From NCBI RefSeq assembly GCF_030418125.1, contig NZ_JAUHTR010000011.1, forward strand, positions 60,830 through 124,829: 64,000 bases of DNA. The letters run 5' to 3'. Source of the DNA: Fictibacillus fluitans (lineage in GTDB: Bacteria; Bacillota; Bacilli; Bacillales; Fictibacillaceae). Under the pieces are notes generated by a model. It was not told the DNA's origin, searched no databases, and saw only the letters and a program-made list of their open reading frames with translations. Shown one piece after another: positions 8,324 to 18,146 of the stretch (positions within the stretch are counted from its first letter, which is position 1; every line of letters begins with the position of its first letter). A program made the translations under genes and the position numbers.

Positions 8324-9079
8324 ATGATTAAAGATAAACGGATAAAAAAAATTAAAGAATATGTCATGGAACACGAATCGGCTTCTTTGGATGAATTGGT
8401 CACCGTATTTGATGTTTCCAAAAATACAATCAGGCGTGATGTGCAGGAACTGGTTGATCATGGCGAGCTGAAAAAAGTGTATGGCGGGGTATCTGCCATT
8501 CCTAAAAAACTGGAGTCATTCCAGGACCGGCAAGTACGGAACCTTCAGGAAAAGGTGTTGATTTCTAAAAAGGCTTCGAATTTTATTGAGGATGGTGACT
8601 TTATCTTCCTGGATTCTGGAACGACAACGATTGAAATGTTTAATTTTTTAAAGGAAAAAAGCCTGACCATTTTCACAAACAGCATTGATTTTATTGTTCG
8701 GGCGCTTCCATATGAAAATTTAAATGTAATCTCAATTGGGGGAATGGTCGACCGAAAAACCAATTCTTTTGTAAACACGCGAAACATCGAATTATTGAGG
8801 GATTACAACATCAAGAAAGCATTTATGGCTTCCACTGGAATCTCGCTGGTAAATGGAGTAACCAATGCATCGCCGGATGAAAGTGAGTTGAAAAAAACGG
8901 TCGTGAACCGCAGTTCAGAAGTTTATCTATTGGTCGACCATAACAAGTTCGATAAATATGGATTAATGACCTACTGCAAGCTGGCCGAGATTGATTGTAT
9001 CGTTACAGACAGACTGCCAGAAGAAAATTACCAGGAGTACGCAAAGGAGAATGGAATTCAATTTGTTATTGCTGATTAA
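8324..9079 (+). CDS. iolR: DeoR-family repressor of inositol catabolism IolR
   Basis: 251 residues, the same length as B. subtilis IolR. N-terminal DeoR HTH (about 5-58: ASLDELVTVFDVSKNTIRRDVQEL) and C-terminal sugar-phosphate sensor domain (FLDSGTTTIEMF, ASTGISLVNGVTNA, LLVDHNKFDKYG). In B. subtilis IolR represses the iol operon and is released by 2-deoxy-5-keto-D-gluconate 6-phosphate. AAGGTGGAATGAT precedes the ATG. Here iolR lies upstream in the same direction as the structural genes instead of divergent, separated by its own terminator and a 322-bp control region. Confidence 0.9.
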   Translation: MIKDKRIKKIKEYVMEHESASLDELVTVFDVSKNTIRRDVQELVDHGELKKVYGGVSAIPKKLESFQDRQVRNLQEKVLISKKASNFIEDGDFIFLDSGTTTIEMFNFLKEKSLTIFTNSIDFIVRALPYENLNVISIGGMVDRKTNSFVNTRNIELLRDYNIKKAFMASTGISLVNGVTNASPDESELKKTVVNRSSEVYLLVDHNKFDKYGLMTYCKLAEIDCIVTDRLPEENYQEYAKENGIQFVIAD

Positions 9080-9097
9080 TAAGTATTCCTTTGTCTG

Positions 9098-9136
9098 AAA
9101 AGCTTTTCCATCACTAAGCGGAAGAGCTTTTTTTGT
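9098..9136 (+). terminator. Terminator of iolR
   Basis: AAAAGCTTTTCC / GGAAGAGCTTTT stem (one wobble) with a T7 tail. Confidence 0.85.
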
Positions 9137-9189
9137 TTAATCGGATAGCAAGCGGTATAATTAGTCTGAATTATCAAAATCAACTGATA

Positions 9190-9275
9190 AAACGATTGAC
9201 CAAAAGCGCTTTAAGTATTACCATGAAAACAAATATAACCAAAATATAACCAATAGATAACAAAAAATAAGTAAT
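9190..9275 (+). promoter_or_regulatory. Probable IolR operator repeats and cre-like core upstream of iolB
   Basis: Three tandem 11-bp units of the form TAACCAAAATA / TAACCAATAGA / TAACAAAAAAT lie at about 9236-9269. The middle one fits the B. subtilis IolR consensus WRAYCAADARD at all positions. A near-match TGACCAAAAGC lies at about 9197 and overlaps a cre-like palindromic core AAAGCGCTTT. This fits IolR repression plus CcpA control. Confidence 0.55.
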
Positions 9276-9341
9276 TTACTCATTTGTTAAGTAGATTCAG
9301 AGTAACACCTAATGCTAACGGAAAAGATTGATTGACAGCTG

Positions 9342-9370
9342 TTATCCTGATGTCCCCTGCATCAGGATAA
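9342..9370 (+). promoter_or_regulatory. 11-bp inverted repeat in the iolB leader
   Basis: TTATCCTGATG / CATCAGGATAA is a perfect 11-bp inverted repeat with a 7-nt loop, ending about 30 bp upstream of the iolB start. A TTGACA-like -35 (9333) lies just upstream but no well-spaced -10 is seen. It could be a leader hairpin or weak attenuator (followed by TAGTTTTA), or an operator. Confidence 0.5.
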
Positions 9371-9401
9371 TAGTTTTACATAGACAGGAGGAGATGGCAA
9401 A

Positions 9402-10220
9402 GTGAGCCAATTGCTTCGTAAACCACAACAAAACGAGGTATCAGAAGGAGTCACTGTCGTTCAAGACGTTAATAGTGAAAACTCTCAATTGGAGTATGTT
9501 GGTGTAAAAGTCGTAGACCTTGCTCCGGGACGTTCATATAAGGAAAGCTTGAGCAATACAGAATGCTGCATTGTTGCCTTAACCGGAAAAATAAGTGTTT
9601 CTGACTCCGAACAGGTTTTTGAAAATCTGGGTACGAGAGAAAGCGTTTTTGAAAAGAAACCGACCGACAGCGTCTATGTATCCAATGACCGTTCGTTTGA
9701 AGTAACGGCTGTCACACAGGCCCGTGTTGTTCTTTGCTACTCGCATTCGAGCAAGTCCTTGCCGACAAAACTCATAAAGGCAGACGACAATGGCATAGAA
9801 AACCGCGGAAAATACAGCAATAAACGCCTGGTGCATAATATCCTGCCGGATTCCGATCCATGCGCAAACAGCCTTTTGGTTGTAGAGGTTTACACGGAAA
9901 GCGGAAACTGGTCCAGTTATCCTCCGCATAAACACGACCAGGACAATTTGCCACATGAATCCTTTTTAGAAGAAACGTACTACCATGAAATGAATCCAAG
10001 ACAGGGATTTGTGTTCCAGCGTGTATATACCGATGACCGCTCGATTGATGAAACGATGGCTGCAGAGAATGGAGATGTTGTCGTCGTGCCGGCCGGCTAC
10101 CATCCAGTCGGGGTGCCTGATGGTTATGAATCGTATTACTTGAATGTGATGGCAGGGCCAACGCGAACCTGGAAGTTCCATAACGAACCGGCCCATGAGT
10201 GGATTTTAAACCGTAAATAA
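9402..10220 (+). CDS. iolB: 5-deoxy-glucuronate isomerase IolB
   Basis: 272 residues, the length of the IolB family. It isomerises 5-deoxy-D-glucuronate to 2-deoxy-5-keto-D-gluconate in myo-inositol breakdown. Double cupin-like fold; family blocks include WSSYPPHKHD (metal-binding His residues), EETYYHEMNP and GDVVVVPAGYHPV. GTG start at 9402 with AGGAGGA upstream. First gene of the iolBCD unit. Confidence 0.93.
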   Translation: MSQLLRKPQQNEVSEGVTVVQDVNSENSQLEYVGVKVVDLAPGRSYKESLSNTECCIVALTGKISVSDSEQVFENLGTRESVFEKKPTDSVYVSNDRSFEVTAVTQARVVLCYSHSSKSLPTKLIKADDNGIENRGKYSNKRLVHNILPDSDPCANSLLVVEVYTESGNWSSYPPHKHDQDNLPHESFLEETYYHEMNPRQGFVFQRVYTDDRSIDETMAAENGDVVVVPAGYHPVGVPDGYESYYLNVMAGPTRTWKFHNEPAHEWILNRK

Positions 10221-10237
10221 GAGGAGCTGTGGCAGAG

Positions 10238-11236
10238 ATGAACATTCAATTTAATTCCGATCGGGAATTTGATCTTATAGCAATTGGCCGTGCCTGCATC
10301 GATTTGAACGCAGTGGAGTATAACCGGCCGATGGAAGAAACGATGACGTTCAAGAAGTACGTTGGTGGATCGCCCGCGAATATCGCCATCGGATCTTCCA
10401 AGCTTGGGCTAAAAGCTGGATTTATCGGCAAGCTTGCCGATGATCAGCATGGACGTTTTATTGAACAATATATGCGCAGCCTTGGTGTTGACACTACTAA
10501 TATAGTGGTGGATGAAGAAGGCCATAAGACGGGTCTCGCATTTACAGAGATTAAGAGTCCGGAAGAATGCAGCATTCTTATGTACCGTGATGATGTAGCG
10601 GATCTTTATCTGGAGCCGTCTGAAGTATCAGAGGACTATATTAAAAAGGCAAAAGTACTGTTGGTATCCGGGACTGCCCTTGCGAAAAGCCCTTCCCGTG
10701 AAGCAGTTTTGAAAGCGGTTCAATTGGCGAGAAAAAATGATGTGAAGGTTATCTTTGAACTGGACTATCGCGGATATACGTGGCAATCCCTTGAAGAAAC
10801 ATCTGTTTATTATACATTGGTGGCCCAGCAGTCCGATGTTGTGGTGGGAACACGTGATGAATTTGATGTCATGGAAAACGTAACGGAAGGCAATAACGAA
10901 ACAACGATTAAACAGTTGTTTAATTATTCTCCGGAGCTGGTTGTCATCAAGCATGGCGTCGAAGGCTCCTACGCCTACACAAAAAATGGTGAAACATTCA
11001 GAGGACAGGCGTATTTAACGAAAGTGCTGAAAACATTCGGAGCAGGCGATTCCTATGCGTCCGCCTTCTTATACGCCTTAATCTCGGGCAAGGGGATTGA
11101 AACAGCACTAAAATACGGCAGTGCATCTGCAGCGATTGTGGTGAGCAAGCACAGTTCTTCAGAAGCAATGCCAACCGTTGAGGAAATCGAACAGTTGATT
11201 GCAGAACGAACAGAAACAGCAGATCAATTACGTTAG
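10238..11236 (+). CDS. iolC: 5-dehydro-2-deoxygluconokinase IolC
   Basis: 332 residues from the ATG at 10238, preferred over the GTG at 10229 because GAGGAG lies 11 nt before the ATG but only 2 nt before the GTG. A PfkB/ribokinase-fold kinase that phosphorylates 2-deoxy-5-keto-D-gluconate. Seen: the N-terminal GRACIDLNAVE block, GGSPANIAIG, and the C-terminal ATP/anion-hole motif TFGAGDSYAS with the catalytic Asp. Located 17 bp after iolB and 13 bp before iolD. Confidence 0.93.
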   Translation: MNIQFNSDREFDLIAIGRACIDLNAVEYNRPMEETMTFKKYVGGSPANIAIGSSKLGLKAGFIGKLADDQHGRFIEQYMRSLGVDTTNIVVDEEGHKTGLAFTEIKSPEECSILMYRDDVADLYLEPSEVSEDYIKKAKVLLVSGTALAKSPSREAVLKAVQLARKNDVKVIFELDYRGYTWQSLEETSVYYTLVAQQSDVVVGTRDEFDVMENVTEGNNETTIKQLFNYSPELVVIKHGVEGSYAYTKNGETFRGQAYLTKVLKTFGAGDSYASAFLYALISGKGIETALKYGSASAAIVVSKHSSSEAMPTVEEIEQLIAERTETADQLR

Positions 11237-11249
11237 GGGTTTGATGGAC

Positions 11250-13160
11250 ATGGGGAAATTGAGATTAACAACCGCTCAAGCGTTAATTAAATTTTTAAAC
11301 CAGCAATATATCCATATTGACGGACAGGAATTTCCTTTCGTGGAAGGTGTATTTGCGATTTTCGGGCATGGAAACGTGCTCGGTATCGGCCAGGCATTGG
11401 AGCAGGACGCTGGACACCTGAAAGTCATTCAGGGAAAAAATGAACAGGGCATGGCTCTTGCCGCCATGGCCTACAGCAAACAAATGCTTCGCCAGAAAAT
11501 TTATGCGGTGACTACTTCTGTAGGACCTGGTTCCGCGAACCTGGCAACTGCTGCCGCAACAGCTCTTGCCAACAATATTCCTGTTTTGCTTTTGCCGGCA
11601 GATACGTTCGCCACCCGCCAGCCGGATCCCGTGCTGCAGCAGGTGGAACAGGAATACAGCGCGGCAGTGACCACGAACGATGCATTAAAGCCGGTTTCAA
11701 GGTATTGGGACCGCATTACCCGGCCGGAGCAATTAATGTCCAGCCTGCTTCGTGCCTTTGAAGTCATGACGGATCCCGGAAAAGCGGGTCCTGCAACCAT
11801 CTGTATCGCGCAGGATGTGGAGGGCGAAGCGTACGATTATGACGAGAAATTCTTTGATAAGCGCGTTCACTATTTGGACCGCAGAGCTCCTGTGGAACGT
11901 GAGCTTCAGGGAGCGGCAAAGCTGATTAAAGAGAGCAAAAAGCCGGTCATTCTTGTGGGCGGAGGAGCGAAATATTCGCAGGCCAAAGATATTCTGATCC
12001 AGCTGTCTGAAAAACACAATATCCCCCTCGTAGAAACACAAGCGGGTAAAGCCACGGTAGAGTCAAACTTTAGAAATAATCTCGGCGGGATGGGAGTCAC
12101 AGGTACCCTTGCGGCCAATAAAGCAGCACGGGAATCCGATTTGATTATCGGGATCGGCACAAGATACACCGATTTCGCCACGTCTTCAAAAACGGCGTTC
12201 AACTTTGAAAAAAGCAAGTTTTTGAACATTAACGTCAGCCGCCTGCAGGCGTATAAGCTGGATGCGTTCCAGGTTGTAGCCGATGCAAAATTGACCCTTG
12301 AACAATTGGCGCCTTTATTGGAAGGCTATGAAACGGAGTTTGGCAGGGAAATCGCCGAGCTTAAGGAAGAATGGCTGACCGAGCGAAAGCGCCTCAGCGA
12401 GGTCACCTTCACCCGTGAAAATTTCAAGCCGGAAGTGAAGAACAATTTTACACAGGATGTACTTAATGAATATGCGGACGCCCTGAATACCGAGCTTGCC
12501 CAAACAACCGCATTATTGGCTGTGAATGAGACGGTTGCGCCTGACAGCGTCATCATCACTTCAGCCGGATCTCTTCCGGGCGATGTACAGCGGATTTGGA
12601 ATCCGGCCGTAGAAAATACGTATAACGTGGAATACGGCTATTCCTGCATGGGGTATGAAGTATCCGGTGCACTTGGAGCTAAACTGGCCTCTCCGAACCA
12701 AGAAGTATATTCCCTGGTCGGTGACGGCAGCTTCCTGTTGATGCACTCAGAATTGATCACCGCCATTCAATACAACCAAAAAGTAAACATTCTCCTTTTT
12801 GATAACTCCGGATGGGGCTGCATCAATAACCTGCAGATGGAGAACGGAAGTGACAGTTTCCACACCGAATTCAGAACACATACTAATGAAATTTTAAACA
12901 TCGATTATGCAAAAGTGGCCGAGGGATACGGCGCAAAGACATACAGTGTCAACACAGTAGAGGGGCTGAAGGCTGCTCTGGAAGATGCTAAGCAGCAGCA
13001 GGTATCAACACTCATTGACATCAAAGTTTTGCCAAAAACCATGACCGACGGCTACGAAAGCTGGTGGAATGTCGGCGTAGCCGAAGTCTCCCACAAAGAC
13101 AGCATCCAAAAAGCCTTCAATGCACGAAAGCAGAAATTGGAGCTTGCTAAGCAGTACTAA
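11250..13160 (+). CDS. iolD: 3D-(3,5/4)-trihydroxycyclohexane-1,2-dione hydrolase IolD
   Basis: 636 residues from ATG 11250 (MGKLRLTTAQAL), the position matching the B. subtilis start (637 aa); AGGGG lies about 10 nt upstream. An earlier in-frame ATG exists at 11244. A thiamine-diphosphate enzyme of the acetolactate-synthase fold that opens the ring of trihydroxycyclohexanedione. Seen: N-terminal PYR domain with catalytic Glu in GKNEQGMA, central domain, and C-terminal ThDP motif starting GDGSF and ending NN (about 505-535). No terminator follows; a conserved intergenic repeat separates it from iolE. Confidence 0.94.
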   Translation: MGKLRLTTAQALIKFLNQQYIHIDGQEFPFVEGVFAIFGHGNVLGIGQALEQDAGHLKVIQGKNEQGMALAAMAYSKQMLRQKIYAVTTSVGPGSANLATAAATALANNIPVLLLPADTFATRQPDPVLQQVEQEYSAAVTTNDALKPVSRYWDRITRPEQLMSSLLRAFEVMTDPGKAGPATICIAQDVEGEAYDYDEKFFDKRVHYLDRRAPVERELQGAAKLIKESKKPVILVGGGAKYSQAKDILIQLSEKHNIPLVETQAGKATVESNFRNNLGGMGVTGTLAANKAARESDLIIGIGTRYTDFATSSKTAFNFEKSKFLNINVSRLQAYKLDAFQVVADAKLTLEQLAPLLEGYETEFGREIAELKEEWLTERKRLSEVTFTRENFKPEVKNNFTQDVLNEYADALNTELAQTTALLAVNETVAPDSVIITSAGSLPGDVQRIWNPAVENTYNVEYGYSCMGYEVSGALGAKLASPNQEVYSLVGDGSFLLMHSELITAIQYNQKVNILLFDNSGWGCINNLQMENGSDSFHTEFRTHTNEILNIDYAKVAEGYGAKTYSVNTVEGLKAALEDAKQQQVSTLIDIKVLPKTMTDGYESWWNVGVAEVSHKDSIQKAFNARKQKLELAKQY

Positions 13161-13188
13161 TTCTAAAAGGTTTTTGGATCATTGATAA

Positions 13189-13315
13189 GTTGATTGAAGT
13201 GTAGGGTGCGAGACTCCAGTGGGAAAAGCGGGACAGATGAGACCCCGCAGGAGCTTGCGACGAGGAGGCTCAGCGCCCGCCCACGGAAAGCGAGCGTCCC
13301 GAAACGAAAATCAAC
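13189..13315. repeat. Intergenic GC-rich repeat, copy 1
   Basis: 127-bp element bounded by GTTGATT / AATCAAC inverted ends, with a structured GC-rich interior (GACCCCGCAGGAGCTTGCGA core, CCGCCC...GGAAAGCGAGCG). A second copy lies at 41903-42053. It resembles an intergenic repeat seen widely in Bacillaceae genomes and codes for nothing evident. Here it sits between iolD and iolE. Confidence 0.8.
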
Positions 13316-13429
13316 CGCTCCCAGGACAACAAAGCATCATCCTAACACCGGGGAAAGAAGCCGAGCATAAAGTACTTATTTTGTTAAAGTGAAATGAAAA
13401 CGCATTCTAAGCAGAAAGAAGGCATTGCT

Positions 13430-14341
13430 ATGGGAAACCAGAGAATCTCATGGGGAATCGCTCCTATCGGCTGGCGGAATGACGACATTCCTGAAATTGG
13501 TGCAGAAAATACGTTGTCCCACTTACTAAGTGATATTGTAGTGGCCGGGTTTGAAGGAACAGAGGTTGGCGGTTTTTTCCCGGAAGCCCACGTTTTAAAC
13601 AAGGAACTTCAGCTTCGCAATCTGCGAATCGCCGGACAGTGGTTCAGCAGCTATATCATTCGTGATGGCCTTGAAGCGGCGACACAAGCTTTTCATAAAC
13701 ATTGTGAGTATCTAAAGGAAGTTAAAGCGGCTGTTGCTGTTGTATCCGAGCAAACGTACAGCATTCAAGGTACAGAGAAGAATGTTTTTACTGAGAAACC
13801 CAGCTTCACAGATGAAGAATGGGAACAATTATGCCAGGGGCTAAATGAGCTGGGGAAAATTGCAGAGGAATATGATTTGAAACTCGTGTATCACCATCAC
13901 ATGGGAACAGGTGTCCAGACCCTTGCGGAAGTGGACAGGTTAATGGAAAACACGGATCCCAATCTCGTTCACTTACTTTATGATACCGGCCACATCTATG
14001 TATCTGACGGAGAGTTTATGACGCTGCTGAATAAGCATTTGGACCGCATCAAACATGTTCATTTTAAAGATTTACGCCAAACGGTCAAAGACCACTGCCA
14101 GCAAGCTGGAAGGTCATTCTTACAATCCTTTTTAGCAGGAATGTTTACCGTGCCAGGTGATGGCTGCATTGATTTTACAAAAATATATAACAAGCTGCTT
14201 GAATCTGATTATTCGGGATGGATCGTTATTGAAGCGGAGCAGGATCCCTCCATTGCACATCCGTTGGAATACGCGTTAAAAGCGCGTAAGTATGTAGATA
14301 AAGAGTTGCTTCCTTTAAACATGTTATTAGTAGAGCCGTAA
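13430..14341 (+). CDS. iolE: 2-keto-myo-inositol dehydratase (inosose dehydratase) IolE
   Basis: 303 residues from ATG 13430 (AAGAAGG upstream); the in-frame ATG at 13394 would add 12 residues absent from IolE proteins. A TIM-barrel enzyme of the xylose-isomerase-like superfamily that dehydrates scyllo-inosose. Conserved blocks: [12 protein letters not shown] at the N-terminus, [31 protein letters not shown] and PGDGCIDF, which supply the metal ligands. Confidence 0.94.
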   Translation: MGNQRISWGIAPIGWRNDDIPEIGAENTLSHLLSDIVVAGFEGTEVGGFFPEAHVLNKELQLRNLRIAGQWFSSYIIRDGLEAATQAFHKHCEYLKEVKAAVAVVSEQTYSIQGTEKNVFTEKPSFTDEEWEQLCQGLNELGKIAEEYDLKLVYHHHMGTGVQTLAEVDRLMENTDPNLVHLLYDTGHIYVSDGEFMTLLNKHLDRIKHVHFKDLRQTVKDHCQQAGRSFLQSFLAGMFTVPGDGCIDFTKIYNKLLESDYSGWIVIEAEQDPSIAHPLEYALKARKYVDKELLPLNMLLVEP

Positions 14342-14396
14342 AAAGGTTTGCAAATTCAATTTTTACTATTCTTGCACTATTGGTTAAACCCTATAA

Positions 14397-15446
<1,050 letters not shown>

Positions 15447-15477
15447 AGAACCTTCAACCAAGAAAGAAAGTTACCAA

Positions 15478-15509
15478 AGCCGTCCCTGGCTAATTGGGCG
15501 GCTTTTTGT
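15478..15509 (+). terminator. Terminator after iolG
   Basis: AGCCGTCC / GGGCGGCT stem (one wobble), 10-nt loop, TTTTTG tail. It ends the iolE-iolG part; the aldo/keto reductase follows with its own ribosome site. Confidence 0.8.
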
Positions 15510-15585
15510 GTTTTAAGTGCAAAAAGAAAAGGAATGGTCTTAGCAGTGCCGAAAAAAACCACTATTTGGATAGGAGGCAATAACT

Positions 15586-16572
15586 ATGGATTTGATCAAA
15601 GGAAAATTGGGAATTGGGACGGCTCCGCTTGGAAATATGTTCAGGGACGTTCCGGATGACGAAGCGAGACAAACACTCGAAACCGCATGGGATCTGGGCA
15701 TCCGTTATTTTGATACTGCCCCTTTATATGGAGCGGGATTATCTGAATTGCGCGTAGGGGAATTTTTATCCCAGCACAACCGCGATGACTTTTTCCTGTC
15801 AACGAAGGTGGGCCGTGTGATTGAAGATGAAACGGAAGAAAAAGAAGGCATGTTTCAATATGGCCGCAAAAATAAAGTCATAACCGATTACAGTGAGGAT
15901 GCGGTGAAGAGATCCGTTGAGCAAAGTCTTGAGCGTTTAAAGACAGACCGTTTGGACTTTGTGTATGTGCATGATGTATCGCCGGACTATCATGGAGACG
16001 AGTGGGTCACACAGTTTGATATCGCACGAAAAGGAGCATTCCGCGTACTGTCCCGCCTTCGTGAAGAAGGAGTCATCAAGAAGTGGGGGCTAGGTGTTAA
16101 CCGGACTGAACCGATTGAACTGGCCATGGAGCTGGAAGAAGCACAGCCGGACATCAGCCTGCAGGCAACCCATTATACACTTTTAAACCATGAACACGCA
16201 TTGCTTAAGTTAATGCCACGGGCGCTCGAGACAGAAATGAAAATCGTCGTCGGCGCTCCGTTTAACTCAGGCGTATTGGTTGGAGGAAGTCATTTCGATT
16301 ATGGAGATATCCCTGATGAAATAGCTTCAAAGGCCAGCCGAATCAAACAGATCGCGGAAAAGCACGGGGTGAGCGTCAAAGCAGCTGCCCTGCAATTTTC
16401 AATGGCACATCCGGCAGTAGCCGCTGTTATCCCGGGATCAACCCGGCCCGAGCATATTAAAGAGGATGTCGCGGCATCCACGGAAGAGATTCCTGCTGGC
16501 TTTTGGGATGAACTAAGGGACCAAAACCTGGTATCGCCGCATGCTCCTCTGCCGGTTGATCAAAGGGTATAG
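15586..16572 (+). CDS. Aldo/keto reductase
   Basis: 328 residues. AKR (beta/alpha)8 barrel with the catalytic tetrad visible as Asp and Tyr in YFDTAPLYG (about 45-53), Lys in STKVG (about 76) and His in VYVHDV (about 123). The NADPH-binding IPGSTRPEH lies near the C-terminus. It looks closest to the pyridoxal 4-dehydrogenase / L-fucose (D-threo-aldose) dehydrogenase subgroup. Its place right after iolG suggests a sugar or cyclitol substrate, by analogy with iolS in B. subtilis, but it is not an evident IolS orthologue. AGGAGG 8 nt before the ATG. Confidence 0.85.
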   Translation: MDLIKGKLGIGTAPLGNMFRDVPDDEARQTLETAWDLGIRYFDTAPLYGAGLSELRVGEFLSQHNRDDFFLSTKVGRVIEDETEEKEGMFQYGRKNKVITDYSEDAVKRSVEQSLERLKTDRLDFVYVHDVSPDYHGDEWVTQFDIARKGAFRVLSRLREEGVIKKWGLGVNRTEPIELAMELEEAQPDISLQATHYTLLNHEHALLKLMPRALETEMKIVVGAPFNSGVLVGGSHFDYGDIPDEIASKASRIKQIAEKHGVSVKAAALQFSMAHPAVAAVIPGSTRPEHIKEDVAASTEEIPAGFWDELRDQNLVSPHAPLPVDQRV

Positions 16573-16582
16573 GGATATAGAA

Positions 16583-16616
16583 AAAAGCTTCTCCTAATGA
16601 AATAGGGGAAGCTTTT
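16583..16616. terminator. Bidirectional terminator between aldo/keto reductase and DUF4317 genes
   Basis: AAAAGCTTCTCCTA / TAGGGGAAGCTTTT stem with one wobble; A and T runs flank both sides of two convergent genes. Confidence 0.85.
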
Positions 16617-16622
16617 CTTCTA

Positions 16623-17804
16623 TTATTCTTCCACTTTTTCAGCAAAAGCCTCAGGAATCATGGTAAAGCCCTCGACAACGGTATCCTCTTCGACTTCGAT
16701 CATGAGGTAGCGCTTGCCGCTAAGGTTGACTTGTTTGACGTACCTTAAATCCTGCGGGCTGATGGAAATGTTGGCTACTTTTGTATTGATTTTAATAGAT
16801 TTTGAATTGTATTTTGGAACGACGCTGCTTGCTTTGATTTCATAATTTTGATCATCGATTACGTCTTTAAAGGCCAATTCTACTTTTTCCGTGCTGATAT
16901 CCTCCAGCCCGCTCATGGTGAGGACGCGCTCTACGTCCTTCGTGTCCAGTTTGGGCGGTTCTTCCTCTTCAGTATCCACGATCATGCGGTGAATTTCTTC
17001 ATACACATTGGAGAGAGTTGAGGTATTCAATTGATCACTGGTTACATGCTTGATGATTTCTTCAAAAACCGCTTTATCATCCTGCGCTGTCATCATTTCC
17101 TCAGCGTTTAAAACTTCCTCTATGAAAGTATAATCAGGCTCATGCGCTTTTCCTGCCGAATACAGGATGTGGTTCACATCGGCCGCGTTATCCGTGAAAC
17201 ATGGGAACAAAAACCCGGCGATGGGTGAATTGAGGTTAATGACCGGATCCAGGACAAAGTTGTACTTGAACTCTTTTTCCACATAGTCAAACAGCAATTC
17301 TTTTTTAGGGTCTTGCGTTGTGTTGATGCTGCACAAAATAAAAGGGTGAGAGTAAACGGCATCGTTTGAACTCTCTTCAGCATCAGCCCCGCGGCGTTTC
17401 GTTGGCTTGAAGTATTCCCCTTTAATGAACGTAATTACAATATCCATCTCATATTGCCGGTCTGCAAGCATCTTGGCGACCATTTGGAGCATTCGTTCTT
17501 TCCAGTCCTCAACTTCGCTGCTGAGCAGTCCCTGGTGCAAAATCAGCTGGGAGCTGTTTTCAGCATTCCTCTTAAACTTCAGTTCAAAGAGTTTCTCATC
17601 GAGATTGCCGCCAAGCATCTTTTTAAAGTTATTCAGGAACAATTCCTGCTGCTCGGGATCCAGCATTTCAAACGGCTGGCTTTGGTGATGATAGATTTCG
17701 CTTGATTCCTTCGTGATATATACGTTGAAAATACTAAAGATATTTAGTGAAGCATTCTCTTTTTTAAATTGTTTCCGAATTTGAGCAATATCTTTTTTGT
17801 TCAT
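16623..17804 (-). CDS. DUF4317 protein of unknown function
   Basis: 393 residues, typical of DUF4317, which has a conserved MNKKDIAQIRKQFK start. Soluble, acidic, no membrane segment. The family is common in Firmicutes; no biochemical function is known to me. Start supported by TAGGAGTG about 12 nt upstream of the ATG. Monocistronic, ended by the shared terminator. Confidence 0.8.
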   Translation of the reverse strand: MNKKDIAQIRKQFKKENASLNIFSIFNVYITKESSEIYHHQSQPFEMLDPEQQELFLNNFKKMLGGNLDEKLFELKFKRNAENSSQLILHQGLLSSEVEDWKERMLQMVAKMLADRQYEMDIVITFIKGEYFKPTKRRGADAEESSNDAVYSHPFILCSINTTQDPKKELLFDYVEKEFKYNFVLDPVINLNSPIAGFLFPCFTDNAADVNHILYSAGKAHEPDYTFIEEVLNAEEMMTAQDDKAVFEEIIKHVTSDQLNTSTLSNVYEEIHRMIVDTEEEEPPKLDTKDVERVLTMSGLEDISTEKVELAFKDVIDDQNYEIKASSVVPKYNSKSIKINTKVANISISPQDLRYVKQVNLSGKRYLMIEVEEDTVVEGFTMIPEAFAEKVEE

Positions 17805-17968
17805 AATAAAATAACACTCCTAAGCTGCCCTGATTTGAATTGGAAGGCAGACAGGGCTGTCCACCTTAAGTTGAAGCCGCATTAATTTTATCATAAAATG
17901 CAGCAGGCGAAGAGAAGTGTGGGTGCGATTTAATGCAGGAAACAAAAAACAGAAAAATTATTGCTGTG

Positions 17969-17983
17969 TATCGCCTGGCGATA
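17969..17983. promoter_or_regulatory. 15-bp palindrome TATCGCCTGGCGATA, copy 1
   Basis: Perfect 7+1+7 inverted repeat. Identical to copy 2, which lies 102 bp downstream (centre to centre). Both are in the 342-bp gap between DUF4317 and the HTH/coiled-coil gene. Apart from these sites and one -10 element, that gap holds no gene. Confidence 0.65.
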
Positions 17984-18019
17984 TACTGACTCCTCAAAAA
18001 ACCATTCCATTTAACGAAA

Positions 18020-18028
18020 TGATATAAT
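18020..18028 (+). promoter_or_regulatory. Extended -10 element for the HTH/coiled-coil gene
   Basis: TGATATAAT is a perfect extended -10 (TGNTATAAT). No good -35 is visible. It lies between the two palindromes, so the second palindrome falls in the transcribed leader. Confidence 0.5.
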
Positions 18029-18070
18029 TGGATAGGTAGATGTCCTTTTAAAAAATGCTTTAGTTTTGCG

Positions 18071-18085
18071 TATCGCCTGGCGATA
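18071..18085. promoter_or_regulatory. 15-bp palindrome TATCGCCTGGCGATA, copy 2
   Basis: Same 15 bases as copy 1, in the 5' leader 60 bp upstream of the start codon of the HTH protein. Probable operator of that protein. Confidence 0.65.
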
Positions 18086-18146
18086 TAACAAGTGATACGT
18101 AAACTTACATAATAAATGACATTTTAAATAGAAAAGGAGGCCCGAT

